This document shows positions 31,098 through 38,578 of a DNA stretch of 40,803 nt, one piece after another. This DNA comes from DASSJM01 sp036280655 (GTDB lineage: Bacteria > Actinomycetota > UBA4738 > HRBIN12): the NCBI GenBank assembly GCA_036280655.1, contig DASUQI010000014.1, forward strand, positions 1 through 40,803, given 5' to 3'. The stretch's first letter is position 1; the number at the start of each line of letters is the position of its first letter. Position numbers and translations under genes: made by a program. The notes beneath the pieces were generated by a model that had not been told where the DNA came from, made no database searches, and saw only the letters and a program-made list of their open reading frames with translations.

Positions 31098-32351
31098 ATG
31101 GACGAGTTCCCGGTCGCGACGACGCCGTCACCGGGGTTGCACGGGGTGGACTGGGAGAACCGCGTCGACTTCGCTCGTCTCCGCGACTACCGGCTCGCGC
31201 GGGTCAAGGAGCAGCTCGAGGCGTCGGATCTGGGCGCCGTGCTGCTGTTCGAGACCAGCAACATCCGCTACGCGACGAGTACGCACATCGGCTACTGGGC
31301 CTTCAACAAGGGTGAGCGCTACGCACTCGTCACGCGCACGGGCCCGCCGCGGATCTGGGACTTCGGCTCGGCCGCCAAGGCGCACCGGCTCCAGCTCCCG
31401 CAGTGGTTCGACGAGACGAACTCGGTCGGCGGCAACACCGGCCTGCAGGGCGCGATCTCACCGATCGTCGGGCTCCAGAAGCGGGCTGCCGAGGAGCTCG
31501 CGTCGGTCCTGAAACAGGACGGCGTCGGCGACATGCCGCTCGGCGTGGACCTCGCCGAGACCTCGGTGTTCCTCGAGCTGCAGCGCGCCGGCATCGACGT
31601 GCGCGACGGGCAGCAGGTGATGATGCTCGCCCGCGAGATCAAGAGCCAGGACGAGATCACGCTGCTCACCCAGGCCTGCGCGATGGTCGACGGCGTGTAC
31701 CAGGACATCTTCGAGTTCCTGAAGCCCGGCGTCCGCGAGAGCGAGGTCGTGGCGCTCGCGCACGCGCGGCTGTTCGAGATGGGCTCGGAGTTCGTCGAGG
31801 CGGTCAACTCGATCGCCGGCGAACGCTGCAGCCCGCACCCCCATGTGTTCTCGGACCGGCTGATCCGGCCGGGGGACCAGGCGTACTTCGACATCATCCA
31901 CGTGAACAACGGCTACCGGACCTGCTACTACCGGACGTTCGTCGTCGGCCGCGCGACGCAGGCGCAGCGCGACGCGTTCTCTCGTTCGCGCGAGTGGATG
32001 GACGCGGCGATCGACCTGGTCAAGCCCGGCAACTCCACCGACCAGATCGCGTCGGTGTGGCCCGAGGCGCACGAGTTCGGGTTCTCAGACGAGTTCGACG
32101 CGTTCGGGCTCCAGTTCGGGCACGGCGTGGGGGTCGGGCTGCACGAGCGGCCGATCATCACCCGCCTCAACTCGTTCAAGGAGCCGATCGAGCTCAAGGA
32201 AGGGATGCTCTTCGCCCTCGAGACCTACTGCCCGGCCTCCGACGGGCGCTCCGCGGCGCGGATCGAGGAGGAGGTCGTCGTCACGGCCGAGGGTCCGAAG
32301 ATCATCACGCTCTTCCCGTGCGAAGAGCTCATGGTCGCCAACGAGTACTGA
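31098..32351 (+). CDS. M24-family (creatinase/prolidase-like) hydrolase with altered metal site
   Basis: A 417-residue pita-bread-fold protein; first gene of the rightward operon. An N-terminal creatinase-type domain (about 20-180) precedes the M24 domain (about 190-410). The positions of the five usual metal ligands are D265 (YFDIIH), C276 in place of the second Asp (GYRTCYYRTF), H342 (FGHGVGVGLHE), E375 (ALETYC) and E390/E391 (RIEEEV). The family includes aminopeptidase P, prolidase, the metal-free creatinase and the DMSP lyase DddP. The Asp-to-Cys change argues against an ordinary dinuclear peptidase and for a creatinase-like or other C-N/C-S cleaving role. The ATG has an ACGGAGG ribosome site. 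Confidence 0.88.
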   Translation: MDEFPVATTPSPGLHGVDWENRVDFARLRDYRLARVKEQLEASDLGAVLLFETSNIRYATSTHIGYWAFNKGERYALVTRTGPPRIWDFGSAAKAHRLQLPQWFDETNSVGGNTGLQGAISPIVGLQKRAAEELASVLKQDGVGDMPLGVDLAETSVFLELQRAGIDVRDGQQVMMLAREIKSQDEITLLTQACAMVDGVYQDIFEFLKPGVRESEVVALAHARLFEMGSEFVEAVNSIAGERCSPHPHVFSDRLIRPGDQAYFDIIHVNNGYRTCYYRTFVVGRATQAQRDAFSRSREWMDAAIDLVKPGNSTDQIASVWPEAHEFGFSDEFDAFGLQFGHGVGVGLHERPIITRLNSFKEPIELKEGMLFALETYCPASDGRSAARIEEEVVVTAEGPKIITLFPCEELMVANEY

Positions 32352-32365
32352 TCGAAGGACGGCGA

Positions 32366-33367
32366 GTGGCCAAGACCTCCCCGGCGATCGCGGACGAGAC
32401 CGTCCGACTCGATATGTACCGGATGATGCAGGAGGCCCGCCTGTTCGAGAAGCGGGCGCAGGACCTGTTCCTCGAGGGGCTCATCAAGGGGACCTCGCAC
32501 CTCGCGCTCGGGCAGGAGGCGGTAGCGGCCGGGTTCGCCGCGGCGCTCCGCCCCGAGGACCTCGTGTTCTGCACGTACCGCGGGCACGTCCACACGCTGC
32601 TGCGGGGCGCTCCGATGGCGGCGCTCATGGCCGAGCTGATGGGCCGGGCGACGGGGATCTGCGGCGGCAAGGGCGGGTCGATGCACCTCACGGACGTCTC
32701 GCACGGCGCGATGGGCTCGTACGCGATCGTCGGCGCGCACATGCCGATCGCGGCCGGCGCCGCGTGGGCCGCGCAGGAGCGCGGGACCGGGCAGGTGGTC
32801 GTGTGCTTCTTCGGCGACGGGACGACGAACATCGGCGCGTTTCACGAGGCGCTCAACATGGCGGTGGTCTGGCGCCTTCCCGTCGTCTACGTCTGCGAGA
32901 ACAACCTCTACATGGAGTACACGCCGATCGGGCAGGTGACGGCGGTCGAGCACCCGGCGGCGGACCGGGCCTCCGCCTACGGGCTCGAGCCGATCGTCGT
33001 GGACGGCAACGACGTCGAGGCGGTGCACGAGACCGCGCTCCGACTCGTCGAACGCGCCCGCGAGGGCGGGGGCCCGGCGCTCGTCGAGGCCAAGACGTAC
33101 CGGCACGGGGGCCACTCGCGCGCGGACCCGGCGAAGTACCGGCCCGAGGACGAGGTGAAGGAGTGGCTGGCCCGCGACCCGATCCCGGCCTACCGCGAGC
33201 GGCTGCTCGCCTCCGGCGTGGACGCCGAGTCGGTCGATCGCATCGAACGCGAGGCGCTCGAGACCGTCGACCGCGCGACCGAGGAGGCGAAGGCCGGGCC
33301 CTTCCCCGACCCGGGCGCGCTCGAGACCGAGCTGTGGGCCGACGGAGGATCCGCGTGGCGGAGCTGA
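32366..33367 (+). CDS. TPP-dependent 2-oxoacid/acetoin dehydrogenase E1 component, alpha subunit
   Basis: A 333-residue E1 alpha. The thiamine-diphosphate motif is GDGTTNIGAFHEALN through VYVCENN. The alpha-specific YRGHVHTLLRG, GICGGKGGSMHL and phosphorylation-loop-like TYRHGGHSRADPAKYR segments are all present. With the beta subunit it decarboxylates a 2-oxo acid or cleaves an acyloin, passing the acyl group to a lipoyl E2. It starts GTG at 32366 (GAAGGAC upstream), 14 bases after the M24 gene, and overlaps the beta gene by 13 bases. No E2 or E3 gene is in the operon, so it must borrow them or use another acceptor. The acetoin-type ENNLYMEYTP region is only suggestive for substrate. Confidence 0.94.
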   Translation: MAKTSPAIADETVRLDMYRMMQEARLFEKRAQDLFLEGLIKGTSHLALGQEAVAAGFAAALRPEDLVFCTYRGHVHTLLRGAPMAALMAELMGRATGICGGKGGSMHLTDVSHGAMGSYAIVGAHMPIAAGAAWAAQERGTGQVVVCFFGDGTTNIGAFHEALNMAVVWRLPVVYVCENNLYMEYTPIGQVTAVEHPAADRASAYGLEPIVVDGNDVEAVHETALRLVERAREGGGPALVEAKTYRHGGHSRADPAKYRPEDEVKEWLARDPIPAYRERLLASGVDAESVDRIEREALETVDRATEEAKAGPFPDPGALETELWADGGSAWRS

Positions 33368-34332
33368 CCTACCGCGAGGCCGTGAGCCGCGCGATCGCGC
33401 AGGAGATGGACCGCGACCCCACCGTCTACTTCATCGGGGAGGACGTAGCGGCCGCCGGCGGCGTCTTCAAGACGACCGAGGGGCTGTTGGAGCGATTCGG
33501 CCCGAAGCGCGTCCGCGACACCCCGATCTCCGAGCAGGCGATCATCGGCGCCGTCATGGGCGCGGCGATGAACGGTCTCCGGCCGGTCGCCGAGCTGATG
33601 TTCAGCGATTTCTTCGCCGTGTGCTGGGACCTGATCGCGAACCAGATCGCGAAGACCCGCTACATGACCGACGGCCAGGTCGCCCTGCCGCTCGTGATCC
33701 GCACGGCCAACGGCGGCGGGGTGCGGTTCGGCGCGCAGCACTCGCAGAGCGTGGAGGGGTGGGCGATGGCGATCCCGGGGCTGAAGGTCGTCGTCCCCTC
33801 GACGCCGGTGGACATGATCGGCCTGTTCGCGGCGGCCGTGCGTGACCCCGACCCCGTGATCGTCGTCGAGCCGAAGGTCCTGTACGCGAGCAAGGGCGAC
33901 GTGCCCGACGGCGAGATCGTGGACGAGCTCGGCGCCGCGAAGGTCCTGCGCGAGGGCGAGGACGTGACGATCGCTGCGCTCGGCGCGATGGTGCCGAAGA
34001 CGCTCGAGGCGGCCGAGCGGCTGTCGACGGACGGGGTCGACGCCGAGGTGATCGACGTTCGATCGTTGGTCCCGCTCGACACGACCACGATCCTGGCGTC
34101 GGTGGGGAAGACCGGGCGGTTCGTCACCGTCGAGGAGAACCCGCGTCTGTGCGGGTGGGGCGCCGAGGTCGCCTCGGTCGTGGCCGAGGAGCGCTTCTTC
34201 GACCTCGACGGGCCGCTCGTGCGGATCACGACGCCGCACATCCCGCTGCCGGCCGCCGACGCGCTCGAGGACCTCGCGATCCCGTCGGTGGACGCGATCG
34301 CGGATCTGGTGAAGAAGGCGACGATGGACTAG
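33355..34332 (+). CDS. TPP-dependent 2-oxoacid/acetoin dehydrogenase E1 component, beta subunit
   Basis: A 325-residue E1 beta (transketolase pyrimidine and C-terminal domains). The N-terminus is LTYREAVSRAIAQEMDRDP, followed by FIGEDVAAAGGVFKTTEGL with the TPP-activating Glu. Then come RVRDTPISEQAIIGAVMGAA, the MFSDFFAVCWDLIANQIAK region and FGAQHSQSVEGWAMAIPGLK. The C-terminal domain has DVTIAALGAMVPKTLEAAERL and RFVTVEENPRLCGWGAEVAS. Start GTG 33355 has a GGAGGA ribosome site and lies inside the alpha gene's 3' end, so subunits are co-translated for 1:1 assembly. All expected residues are intact. Confidence 0.95.
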   Translation: MAELTYREAVSRAIAQEMDRDPTVYFIGEDVAAAGGVFKTTEGLLERFGPKRVRDTPISEQAIIGAVMGAAMNGLRPVAELMFSDFFAVCWDLIANQIAKTRYMTDGQVALPLVIRTANGGGVRFGAQHSQSVEGWAMAIPGLKVVVPSTPVDMIGLFAAAVRDPDPVIVVEPKVLYASKGDVPDGEIVDELGAAKVLREGEDVTIAALGAMVPKTLEAAERLSTDGVDAEVIDVRSLVPLDTTTILASVGKTGRFVTVEENPRLCGWGAEVASVVAEERFFDLDGPLVRITTPHIPLPAADALEDLAIPSVDAIADLVKKATMD

Positions 34333-34367
34333 GGGCCCGGCGGCCCCAGGAACGCAGGAGGAGAGGC

Positions 34368-35744
34368 ATGGCGGACCGGATCCTGCTGAAGGGCGGCACC
34401 GTGATCACCGTCGACCCGAACCTGGGCGACATCCCCGACGGGGACGTGCTGATCGAGGGCGACACGATCGCCGAGGTGGGTACCGACCTTTCCGCCGACG
34501 CCGAGGTGATCGACGCGACGGGCAACATCGTGATCCCCGGGTTCGTCGACTCGCACCGGCACACGTGGGAGACGGCGATCCGCAACTGCGCGCCGAACGC
34601 GACCCTGGACGACTACTTCGTGGAGGTGCTCGACAGCTTCGCGCCGCTCTACCGGCCCGAGGACGTCTACGCGAGTAACCTCGCCGGCGCGCTCGAATGC
34701 ATCAACGCCGGCATCACCACGCTGCTCGACTGGTCGCACATCAACAACACGCCCGACCATCCCGACGCGGCGGTGCGGGGCCTCCAGGAGTCCGGGATCC
34801 GCGCGGTGTACGCGTACGGCAGTGCCAACACCTCGCTCGCCGGCTACTGGTTCAACAGCTCGATCTCGATCCCGAGCGACGACGTTGGCCGGGTGCGGAG
34901 CACGTACTTCAGCTCGGACGAGGGCCTGTTGACGATGGCGCTCGCGACGCGCGGCCCCGGCTTCTGCCAGGAGGACGTCGTTCGCGAGGAGTGGGGGATG
35001 GCCCGCGACCTGGGTCTCCCGATCACGATCCACATCGCGATGGGCAAGCTCGCCGGCAAGTGGAGCATGCTGAAGCAGCTCGACGACCTCGGCCTGCTCG
35101 GCGCCGACACGACGTACATCCACTCCTGCTACCTCACCGACGAGGAGTGGGAGCTCGTCGCCAAGAGCAAGGGGACGGTCTCGATCGCCCCGCAGGTCGA
35201 GATGCAGATGGGTCACGGCTGGCCGCCCGTGATGAAGGCGCGCTCGTACGGGCTCCGTCCGAGCCTGTCGATCGACGTCGTGACGACGGTGCCCGGCGAC
35301 ATGTTCACGGAGATGCGGTGCGCCTTCGCGGCGGAGCGGTGGCGGAGCAACGACTCGGTGTGGAAGAACGAGGACCCGCTGCCGGAGGAGGCGCTCACGG
35401 CGCGCGACATGCTCACGATGGCCACGCTCGACGGCGCGCACGTCGTGGGGCTCGAGTCGAAGACCGGGTCGCTAACCCCCGGCAAGCAGGCCGACGTCGT
35501 GATGATCGACGGGCACACGCCGGCGGTCGCTCCGGTGATCGACCCCGTGGGCGCCGTGGTCCTGTCCGCCGACACGTCGAACGTCGACACCGTGATCGTC
35601 GGCGGGAAGATCCAGAAGCGCGGCGGCACGCTGCTTGCCGACTGGGAGAGCGCCCGCAAGGGCGTCCAGGCCTCGAGCGAGTACCTCCAGGAGGCGCTGG
35701 CGAAGAAGCGGGCCGAGGCCGCCGAGGCCGAGGCGCCGTCGTGA
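34368..35744 (+). CDS. Amidohydrolase, TRZ/ATZ family (third copy)
   Basis: A 458-residue cytoplasmic metal hydrolase. It starts MADRILLKGGTVITVDPNLG. Ligands are HxH in FVDSHRHTWE, His in ITIHIAMG, His in YIHSCYLT and Asp in LSIDVVTT. It ends SLTPGKQADVVMIDG and SADTSNVDTVIVGGKIQKRGG plus an Ala/Glu-rich tail. It resembles the fused hydrolase at 23119 more closely than the one at 29588 (shared HRHxWE, TLLDWSHI, MQMGHG/MMMGHG and DMFxxMR motifs). A strong GGAGGAGAGG ribosome site precedes the ATG. Its stop overlaps the bicupin GTG. The linked transporter on the other strand suggests both operons act on one compound class. Confidence 0.92.
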   Translation: MADRILLKGGTVITVDPNLGDIPDGDVLIEGDTIAEVGTDLSADAEVIDATGNIVIPGFVDSHRHTWETAIRNCAPNATLDDYFVEVLDSFAPLYRPEDVYASNLAGALECINAGITTLLDWSHINNTPDHPDAAVRGLQESGIRAVYAYGSANTSLAGYWFNSSISIPSDDVGRVRSTYFSSDEGLLTMALATRGPGFCQEDVVREEWGMARDLGLPITIHIAMGKLAGKWSMLKQLDDLGLLGADTTYIHSCYLTDEEWELVAKSKGTVSIAPQVEMQMGHGWPPVMKARSYGLRPSLSIDVVTTVPGDMFTEMRCAFAAERWRSNDSVWKNEDPLPEEALTARDMLTMATLDGAHVVGLESKTGSLTPGKQADVVMIDGHTPAVAPVIDPVGAVVLSADTSNVDTVIVGGKIQKRGGTLLADWESARKGVQASSEYLQEALAKKRAEAAEAEAPS

Positions 35745-36652
35745 GTCCGGCGCACGTCGTCCGCACGGCCGCCGACGCGACCTGGGGCGTCCCGCCGGCG
35801 CTGGAGGGGCACGCCGAGGGCTTCCGCCGGTGGACCGTCGTGGACGAGGCCGCCGGCGCCGTCCACACGGGGTTCGGGATCGGCGAGATGGAACCGGGCG
35901 GGCGGCTCGACTGGCACCTGCATTCGTACGAGGAGAGCCTGTACGTGATCGACGGCGAGGTCGTGCTCCACACCTCGGAGGCCTCGGTCCTGCTCCGGCC
36001 GGGCGACTACGGGCTGATCCCGCTCGGACAGCCGCACGCGCTCGCGAACCTCGGGTCGGAGACCGCCCGGTGGGCCGCGCTGTCGGCGCCGGTGCCGCGC
36101 GCCGGCCACGCGGGCGACACCTACTTCGTGTCGCCCCTGCTCGAGCGCGACCCGGTCCCGGTCGACGCGCGCGACCCGCGCACGCGCTCGTTCGGGAACA
36201 TCGAGCCCGAGCACATGGATCCCGTCAAGCAGAGCCAGGAGCTGCTCGCGGCGTCGGCGAGCATGCGGACCGCGCTGCTCGTCTACAGCGGGATCACCGT
36301 GAAGATGATGATCGACTCGGACCTCGGCGCGCAGCTGTCCACGATGTTCATGGTCGAGTACGAGGCGCTGAAGGGCGTGATCGGCGGGCACGACCATCCG
36401 CTCGAGGAGACGTACCTGATCCTCGACGGCGAGGTCGACGCTACGTTCGACGGGCAGCGGTACCACATGGTGGCGGGCGACGTGGCGTGGGCCGGCGTGG
36501 GATGCGTCCACGCGTTCGCGAACCCCGCCGAGGTGCCGGTGCGGTGGCTCGAGACCCAGTCGCCCGCGCCGCCGGCCCGGCACTCGTACCGGTTCGAGCG
36601 CGACTGGGAGTACCTGCGGGAAACGATCGGCGAGGCGAGGGAGGTTCGATGA
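35741..36652 (+). CDS. Bicupin, resembling (S)-ureidoglycine aminohydrolase (AllE-like)
   Basis: A 303-residue protein with two cupin domains. Domain 1 (about 40-120) has the metal motif WHLHSYEESLYVIDGEV and LLRPGDYGLIPLGQPHAL. Domain 2 (about 195-280) has GGHDHPLEETYLILDGEV and VAGDVAWAGVGCVHAF. The HxH...E sets are complete in both. The layout, and the EETYLILDGEV second domain, recall AllE, the manganese enzyme that releases ammonia from (S)-ureidoglycine in allantoin breakdown. An allantoinase 4 kb away supports a ureide role, but other bicupins (oxygenases, isomerases) are possible. GTG start overlaps the upstream stop and its stop overlaps the SDR start. Confidence 0.82.
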   Translation: MSPAHVVRTAADATWGVPPALEGHAEGFRRWTVVDEAAGAVHTGFGIGEMEPGGRLDWHLHSYEESLYVIDGEVVLHTSEASVLLRPGDYGLIPLGQPHALANLGSETARWAALSAPVPRAGHAGDTYFVSPLLERDPVPVDARDPRTRSFGNIEPEHMDPVKQSQELLAASASMRTALLVYSGITVKMMIDSDLGAQLSTMFMVEYEALKGVIGGHDHPLEETYLILDGEVDATFDGQRYHMVAGDVAWAGVGCVHAFANPAEVPVRWLETQSPAPPARHSYRFERDWEYLRETIGEAREVR

Positions 36653-37350
36653 CGGAAGGTGCGGTGGTGGTCGTGGGCGGGACGTCGGGTCTCGGCAAGG
36701 AGGTCGCCCGGTACTACGTCGAGGCCGACCGCGAGGTCGTGATCACCGGGCGCGACCCGACGAGAGGGAGCTCGGTCGCGGCGGAGCTCGGCGGCAAGAC
36801 CACGGAGCTCGCGTTCGACCTGTCCAAGCCGGAGGAGATCGCGCCCGCCCTGAAGGGCGTGGGCGACGTGAGCCGGCTCGTCCTCGCTGGGGTCCATCGC
36901 GACGAGAACTCGATGGGCGAGTACGACATCGGACAGGCCGTCGCCCTCGTGACCCTGAAGCTCGTGGGCTACGTGGAGGTCGTGCACGCGCTGCTCGACC
37001 GCCTCCACGACGACTCGTCGGTCCTGATCTTCGGCGGGCTCGCCAAGGAGCGCCCGTACCCCGGCTCGATGACCGTGACGACGATCAACCACGGGGTGGA
37101 CGGCCTCGTGCGTTCGCTCACGGCGGAGCTCAAGCCGATCCGCGTGAACGCCCTCCACGCCGGCATCGTCGAGGACTCGCCGTACTGGGCGGGCAAGACC
37201 GCGGTCCTCGACGCACACCGGGCCCGGACGACCACGGGTCGCCTCGTGCAGATGCAGGACATCGTCGACGTCGCGGTCCTCATGCTCGAGAACCCCTCGA
37301 TCGCCGGGACCGAGTTCCGCGTCGACGCCGGCTGGTCGCTCCCGTTCTGA
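36649..37350 (+). CDS. SDR-family protein lacking the catalytic Tyr-Lys motif
   Basis: A 233-residue Rossmann protein. The dinucleotide motif GGTSGLG (residues 10-16) is intact. ITGRDP after the second strand suggests NADP preference. The end SIAGTEFRVDAGWSLPF is typical of SDR oxidoreductases. At the active site the YxxxK motif is replaced by V143-T-T-I-N147 (MTVTTINHGVDGLVRSL), and the catalytic Ser region reads IFGGLAKERP without Ser. It may bind a nucleotide without classical dehydrogenase chemistry or use different residues. ATGA overlap with the bicupin; 4 bases before the reductase start. Confidence 0.88.
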   Translation: MTEGAVVVVGGTSGLGKEVARYYVEADREVVITGRDPTRGSSVAAELGGKTTELAFDLSKPEEIAPALKGVGDVSRLVLAGVHRDENSMGEYDIGQAVALVTLKLVGYVEVVHALLDRLHDDSSVLIFGGLAKERPYPGSMTVTTINHGVDGLVRSLTAELKPIRVNALHAGIVEDSPYWAGKTAVLDAHRARTTTGRLVQMQDIVDVAVLMLENPSIAGTEFRVDAGWSLPF

Positions 37351-37354
37351 GGAC

Positions 37355-38233
37355 GTGACGATCGTCGGTCTGCTCGGCGCGGGTCGCATGGGCGGCGCGA
37401 TGGTGCGCACGCTGCGCGGCGCCGGGTTCGACGTCGTCGTGTGGAACCGCGAGGCGGCCAAGGCGCACGCGCTCGCGGACTCCCACGGGGCCAAGGTGGC
37501 CGGGACCGCGAGTGAGGCGGCGGCCGCGGCCGACGTGGCGATCACGAGCCTCGCCGACGACGCGGCCGTCGAGGCCGTCTACGCCGACGCGGCCGAGGGC
37601 TTCCACCCCGGCCAGGTCGTCCTCGAGATGAGCACGATCGCGCCCGAGACCGTTCGGGCGGTGGAACCGCTCGTCCGCGAGCGCGGGGCGACGCTGCTCG
37701 ACTCGCCGGTCTCCGGCAGCGTGCCGGTGGTCGAGCGGGGCGAGCTGTTGATCATGGTCGGCGGCGACGCGGACGCGCTCGAACGCGCCCGGCCGGTGCT
37801 CGAGGCGCTCTCGAAGAAGATCGTCCACGTGGGCGAGCTCGGGACGGGGGCCGCCACGAAGCTCGCGGTGAACGCGCTCGTGCACGGACTCGCCGTCGCT
37901 CTGTCCGAGTCGCTCGTTCTCGCCGAGAAGGCGGGCGTCGACCGGTCGACGGCCTACGAGGTGTTCGCGTCCGGGGCGGCCGGCGCGCCGTTCGTGCAGT
38001 ACAAGCGGCCGGCGTTCGAGCGGCCCGACGAGACCCCGGTGGCGTTCACGCTCGACCTCGTCGAGAAGGACCTCGACCTGATCCTCGAGCTCGCCGAGCG
38101 CGTCGGCGCGCCGATGCCCCAGGCGGTCCAGAATCGGGAGGAGATCCGCGCCGCGCTCGCCGCCGGGATGTCGGGCAACGACATGAGTGCCCTCGCCGCG
38201 TACCTTCGGGACGTCGAGCGCTCAGGGTCTTAG
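37355..38233 (+). CDS. NAD(P)-dependent beta-hydroxyacid dehydrogenase (3-hydroxyisobutyrate / tartronate semialdehyde reductase family)
   Basis: A 292-residue oxidoreductase. N-terminal NAD(P)-binding GLLGAGRMGGAM and VVWNRE (Arg suggests NADP). The substrate-binding signature is DSPVSGSVPVVERGELLIM and the catalytic Lys is K169 (GTGAATKLAVNALVHG). An all-helical C-terminal domain (about 165-290) follows. Family members reduce or oxidise 3-hydroxy acids such as tartronate semialdehyde/glycerate, the endpoint of glyoxylate formed by ureide breakdown, which would fit the neighbouring allantoin genes (inference). Start GTG 37355. The stop overlaps the convergent YjbR gene by 4 bases. Last gene of the rightward operon. 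Confidence 0.93.
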   Translation: MTIVGLLGAGRMGGAMVRTLRGAGFDVVVWNREAAKAHALADSHGAKVAGTASEAAAAADVAITSLADDAAVEAVYADAAEGFHPGQVVLEMSTIAPETVRAVEPLVRERGATLLDSPVSGSVPVVERGELLIMVGGDADALERARPVLEALSKKIVHVGELGTGAATKLAVNALVHGLAVALSESLVLAEKAGVDRSTAYEVFASGAAGAPFVQYKRPAFERPDETPVAFTLDLVEKDLDLILELAERVGAPMPQAVQNREEIRAALAAGMSGNDMSALAAYLRDVERSGS

Positions 38234-38574
38234 CCGCCGGCGTCGTACGCGGCCACCACACGCTTCGGGGCCGCCAGCCGCCACGCGTCGAGCACGAGCT
38301 CGCGCATCTCGGTCTCGTCGATCGCCGACACGCGCACCTCGAGCCAGTGGTACCGGAGGTCGCCGGGGCTGGGCATCAGGAACTTCTCGGGTTCCGAGCG
38401 CACGATCGCCTCGCGTTCGGCCTTCGGGAAGCCGAACCCCATCTGGGTCTCGTCGCGCGAGAACGCGATGTACACGTAGCGGCCGACGCGGAACTTCACC
38501 CGGTCGCGGACGAGCGTCTCGTACGTGCCCGGCAGGGTCATCGCGAAGACCCGCACGTCCTCGACGGTCACCAT
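38230..38574 (-). CDS. MmcQ/YjbR family protein
   Basis: A 114-residue protein of the MmcQ/YjbR family (double-stranded DNA mimic-like fold, CyaY-like). The sequence has VEDVRVFAMTLPGTYE, VKFRVGRYVYIAFSRDE, LRYHWLEVRVSAID and a LVLDAWRLAAPKRVV C-terminal helix, all typical. Molecular function is unknown. The ATG at 38574 is 4 bases after the deaminase stop, so it is probably in one operon with it. An open frame extends upstream but only overlaps the deaminase gene. Confidence 0.9.
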   Translation of the reverse strand: MVTVEDVRVFAMTLPGTYETLVRDRVKFRVGRYVYIAFSRDETQMGFGFPKAEREAIVRSEPEKFLMPSPGDLRYHWLEVRVSAIDETEMRELVLDAWRLAAPKRVVAAYDAGG

Positions 38575-38578
38575 GCGG

